From NCBI GenBank assembly GCA_024692955.1, contig JAILLW010000112.1:1-46381 (forward strand): a stretch of 46,381 bases of DNA. The letters are read 5' to 3'. The notes under the pieces are model-generated. The model saw only the letters and a list, made by a program, of their open reading frames with translations. It was not told where the DNA came from and searched no databases. Within the stretch, counting starts at the first letter, position 1; the number at the start of each line of letters is the position of its first letter. Source of the DNA: Lachnospiraceae bacterium. GTDB taxonomy: Bacteria > Bacillota > Clostridia > Lachnospirales > Lachnospiraceae. The position numbers and the translations under genes are program-made. This document shows, one piece after another, positions 43,798 to 46,381 of this stretch.

Positions 43798-44245
43798 ATT
43801 TTCGATAGAAAAAATGACCATTGCGGATTATGAAGAGGTAAAGGAGCTCTGGATGAGCATTCACGGCTTCGCGATCCGGAGCGTGGACGATTCCAGGGAA
43901 GGGGTGGAGCGCTTTCTTGCGCGGAATCCCGGGACCTCGGTCCTTGCCCGCTCGGAGGGAAAGGTGGTCGGCGCGATCCTCTGCGGCCACGACGGAAGAC
44001 GGGGCTGCCTCTATCATGTCTGCGTGCGGGAAGGATACCGCAGAAGAGGCATCGGAAAGGCTATGGTGGTCTTCTGCATGAACGCTCTGAAGGCGGAAAA
44101 GATCAGCAAGGTGAGCCTGATCGCGTTTTCCACGAATGACATCGGGAACGCCTTCTGGAAGGAGATCGGCTGGACGAGGCGCGAAGATCTGAACTATTAC
44201 GATTTTGTACTGAATGAGGAAAACATTGTCCGCTTTAATGCATAA
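43790..44245 (+). CDS. GNAT family N-acetyltransferase
   Basis: 151 residues. The acetyl-CoA-binding motif A is clear (YHVCVREGYRRRGIGKAM, pyrophosphate loop RRRGIG), and motif B is near NAFWKEIGWTRREDL. Acceptor unknown; possibly a small molecule or a protein N-terminus. ATG 43790 was chosen because GAAAGAAGG lies just before it, and it overlaps the end of the acyltransferase gene. A 44-base gap leads to surE. Confidence 0.92.
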   Translation: MNEFSIEKMTIADYEEVKELWMSIHGFAIRSVDDSREGVERFLARNPGTSVLARSEGKVVGAILCGHDGRRGCLYHVCVREGYRRRGIGKAMVVFCMNALKAEKISKVSLIAFSTNDIGNAFWKEIGWTRREDLNYYDFVLNEENIVRFNA

Positions 44246-44289
44246 GGCGGGGCGGCGGACTTTGGCGGAAGAGACGGAAGGATAAAGGG

Positions 44290-45012
44290 ATGGCACGTTC
44301 GATACTGATCACAAACGATGACGGGATAGACGCGGAAGGCTTAAAACGCCTTGTGATCGCGTCCTGCGCGTTCGGAGACGTGACCGTGGTCGCGCCGTCT
44401 TCCCAGAGAAGCGCCGCTTCCCACAGCATTACCCTGCATTCGACCATCGATGTTTTTCCCCATGATATCGGGGTTGAAGGGGTAAAGGCCTATTCCTGCA
44501 GCGGAACCCCGGCGGACTGTGTCCGGGTCGGGAGTCTCAGTATTATGGAGAAAAGGCCGGACTTTGTGTTTTCCGGCATCAACCGGGGATACAACGTGGC
44601 TTCCGACATCCAGTATTCCGCCACGGCGGGGGCGGCTTTTGAGGGAGCCTTTCAGGGATATCTTTCCATTGCTTTTTCGGAAGGCTTTGAGGGTCTGCAT
44701 GAGGTGACGGATGCCTATCTTCCCGGACTTATCGGTGAACTGATCGAAAGGCCCTTTATCCCGGGACGGATCATCAATGTGAATTTTCCGGAATGCACGC
44801 TCGAAGAATGCGGGGGGATCCTGTACGACCGTACGGTATCTACCCGGATGATCTACAGGGATACCTATAAGGAGACGGAAAAGCTGCCGGACGGCGGCGT
44901 GAGGCTTATGGTGGACGGCCACCGGAATTACGAGGCGGAGGAAGGCACGGATCTTCGGGCGATCTTTGACCGCTTTGTGTCGGTGGGGACGGTCCCGAAC
45001 ATCGGATTCTGA
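44290..45012 (+). CDS. surE: 5'/3'-nucleotidase SurE
   Basis: 240 residues, typical size. SurE is a metal-dependent phosphatase of nucleoside monophosphates linked to stationary-phase survival. The N-terminal NDDG motif (residues 9-12) supplies the metal ligands. APSSQRSAASHSIT, the SGTPADCVR segment and FSGINRGYN carry further active-site residues. A GGAAGGATAAAGGG sequence lies before the ATG. It follows the GNAT gene on the same strand and precedes argJ by 70 bases. The link to its neighbours is not obvious. Confidence 0.96.
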   Translation: MARSILITNDDGIDAEGLKRLVIASCAFGDVTVVAPSSQRSAASHSITLHSTIDVFPHDIGVEGVKAYSCSGTPADCVRVGSLSIMEKRPDFVFSGINRGYNVASDIQYSATAGAAFEGAFQGYLSIAFSEGFEGLHEVTDAYLPGLIGELIERPFIPGRIINVNFPECTLEECGGILYDRTVSTRMIYRDTYKETEKLPDGGVRLMVDGHRNYEAEEGTDLRAIFDRFVSVGTVPNIGF

Positions 45013-45082
45013 TCATTCCGGCCGAGAAGAGGGATACTTTTTAAGGTACGGAAGATTTTATACCCGGAAAGGAAGAAGGATT

Positions 45083-46306
45083 ATGAAGATCATCGAGGGG
45101 GGCGTGACTGCCCCGAAAGGATTTGAAGCGGCAGGCGTGGAGGCCGGGATCAAATATGAGAACCGGAAGGATATGGCGATCATTTATTCCGAAGCGCCCT
45201 GTGTGGCGGCGGGTACCTTTACGACGAATGTGGTAAAGGCGGCGCCCGTTAAGTGGGATATGAAACTGGTGGCGGAATCGCCCTTCGTGCAGGCCGTGGT
45301 CGTGAATACCGGCATCGCGAACGCCGGCACCGGAAGTGAGGGGATGAACTGCTGCAGGGAAACCGCGAAGGCGGCGGGCAAACTGCTCGGCATTCCGGAA
45401 AATGCGGTACTTGTAGGCTCCACGGGCGTGATCGGCCCGCAGCTTCCCATGGACAGGATCAAAGCCGGGGTCCGGAAGCTTGCGGAAGCAAAGAGCACGG
45501 AACTTTCCTCCGGAACCGATGCCGCGAAGGCGATTATGACGACGGATACCGTGCATAAGGAGATCGCGGTGAGCCTGGAGGCCGGCGGAAAGACCGTTAC
45601 CATCGGCGCCATGAGCAAAGGAAGCGGCATGATCCACCCGAATATGGGCACCATGCTTTCCTATGTCTGCACGGATGCCGTCATCGGAAAAGAGGAATTG
45701 ACCAAATTAGTCAAGGAAGTGGTCGTTGACACCTATAACATGATCTCCGTGGACGGCGACACCTCAACCAACGATACCCTGCTCGTGCTGGCCAACGGCA
45801 TGGCCGGGAATCCGGAGATCCTTCCGGGAACACCGGAATATGAGGAATTCCGCAAGGCTCTTCGCTATGTGAACGAAACACAGGCAAAGCGCCTCGCCGG
45901 CGACGGGGAAGGGGCGAAAGCTCTTGTGGAATGCCGTGTCATAAACGCGGACACGAAGGAAAATGCAAGAAAACTTGCAAAATCTGTGATCTGCTCAAGC
46001 CTTACGAAGGCGGCGATATTCGGGCATGACGCGAACTGGGGCCGGATCCTCTGCGCTCTGGGCTATTCCGGAGCCTCCTTTGATCCGGAGCATATGGAGA
46101 TCAGCTATCAGGGCGCCCGAAAGAGCATTCTGATCTACAAAGACGGTGCGGGAGTCGATTACAGTGAGGAGGAAGCCACCGCGATCCTTTCCGAGGAAGA
46201 GGTGCGGATCCTCGCGGACATGAAGTTGGGCGATGAAGAAGCCACCGCCTGGGGCTGTGATCTCACCTACGATTATGTTAAGATAAACGCTGATTACCGA
46301 AGCTGA
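45083..46306 (+). CDS. argJ: Bifunctional ornithine acetyltransferase/N-acetylglutamate synthase
   Basis: 407 residues, typical. It moves the acetyl group from N-acetylornithine to glutamate, closing the arginine acetyl cycle, and may also acetylate glutamate from acetyl-CoA. The protein cleaves itself before a threonine that becomes the nucleophile. The site here is HPNMGTML with Thr190, so the residue before it is Gly where Ala is usual. SVDGDTSTNDT is intact. Start ATG 45083 was chosen for the GGAAGAAGGA site just upstream; a longer reading frame upstream overlaps surE and is unlikely. No ArgR-like box is seen directly upstream. Arginine genes in the window are split into argC, argG and argJ units. 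Confidence 0.96.
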   Translation: MKIIEGGVTAPKGFEAAGVEAGIKYENRKDMAIIYSEAPCVAAGTFTTNVVKAAPVKWDMKLVAESPFVQAVVVNTGIANAGTGSEGMNCCRETAKAAGKLLGIPENAVLVGSTGVIGPQLPMDRIKAGVRKLAEAKSTELSSGTDAAKAIMTTDTVHKEIAVSLEAGGKTVTIGAMSKGSGMIHPNMGTMLSYVCTDAVIGKEELTKLVKEVVVDTYNMISVDGDTSTNDTLLVLANGMAGNPEILPGTPEYEEFRKALRYVNETQAKRLAGDGEGAKALVECRVINADTKENARKLAKSVICSSLTKAAIFGHDANWGRILCALGYSGASFDPEHMEISYQGARKSILIYKDGAGVDYSEEEATAILSEEEVRILADMKLGDEEATAWGCDLTYDYVKINADYRS

Positions 46307-46325
46307 CGGCCGGGGATGCCCCCGG

Positions 46326-46361
46326 GAATGAACCCCGGGGACGGGGTTAGCGGTTCGTTTT
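46326..46361. repeat. REP-like palindrome (copy E)
   Basis: A diverged copy of the 12083-12368 family, with core CCCCGGGGACGGGGTTAG and then CGGTTCGTTTT. A partial GCCCCCGGGAATG precedes it (46318-46330). It lies after argJ and near the window end. It may act as terminator or mobile palindrome; no T-run follows directly. Confidence 0.8.
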
Positions 46362-46381
46362 ATGTCAACTAAAAACCCCTG

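Noticed and set aside
44966..45082. N-terminal extension of argJ
   Set aside because: It overlaps surE, is rich in Arg and Ser, and the conserved ArgJ start with a ribosome site is at 45083.

Overview
The window looks like a chromosomal segment from a Clostridia-class Firmicute, most likely a Lachnospiraceae-type gut or rumen anaerobe. The reasons are strong AGGAGG-type ribosome sites, a CIRCE/HrcA-controlled clpB, ArgR-type boxes in front of arginine genes, DUF4364 and DUF5722 family proteins, a nuclease-DinG helicase fusion and a heterodimeric ABC exporter. Base composition is moderately GC-rich, with a few AT-rich islands. The family-level assignment is inference; no rRNA gene is present.

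Layout. 1-1702 is the 3' end of a non-ribosomal peptide synthetase (end of an adenylation domain, carrier domain, terminal condensation domain). 1743-2126 is a tRNA-His/Gln/Lys transcription unit with a promoter and terminator. A MATE exporter and tRNA-Leu follow, and then a palindrome-rich block (3729-3945) in which the 3' end of tRNA-Leu is duplicated, next to a small AT-rich gene of unknown function. A PAS-GGDEF protein comes next. A tight six-gene run (5787-12070) encodes an ABC ATPase, an unknown anchored protein, two ABC-2 permeases, an ECF sigma factor and a membrane anti-sigma-like protein. 12067-13091 has no convincing gene: it holds REP-like palindromes, a long imperfect hairpin and eight tandem copies of an 83-bp hairpin unit. 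Beyond it lies a YfbK-like VWA lipoprotein.

From 15312 to 32306 there are a second MATE exporter, a Ca2+/Na+ antiporter, a LacI-type regulator with glycogen phosphorylase, a CPBP membrane protease, the nuclease-DinG helicase fusion, a heterodimeric multidrug ABC exporter and a MacA-MacB-type efflux operon. From 32309 on come a minus-strand nuclease-SF1 helicase, clpB, a DUF5722 glycosidase-like protein, DUF4364, and divergent argC/argG with ArgR-like boxes. A run of small genes follows (DUF1294, LytTR regulator, acyltransferase, GNAT, surE), and argJ closes the window with another REP-like copy.

Three things stand out. First, the 8 x 83 bp hairpin array and the adjacent palindromic element lie between a sigma/anti-sigma pair and a VWA lipoprotein. 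Second, short in-frame tandem repeats occur in two proteins of the same exporter/sigma operon. Third, several genes have an extended -10 promoter so close to the start codon that their mRNAs should be leaderless or nearly so. None of these establishes a new system; they are the places most worth checking.
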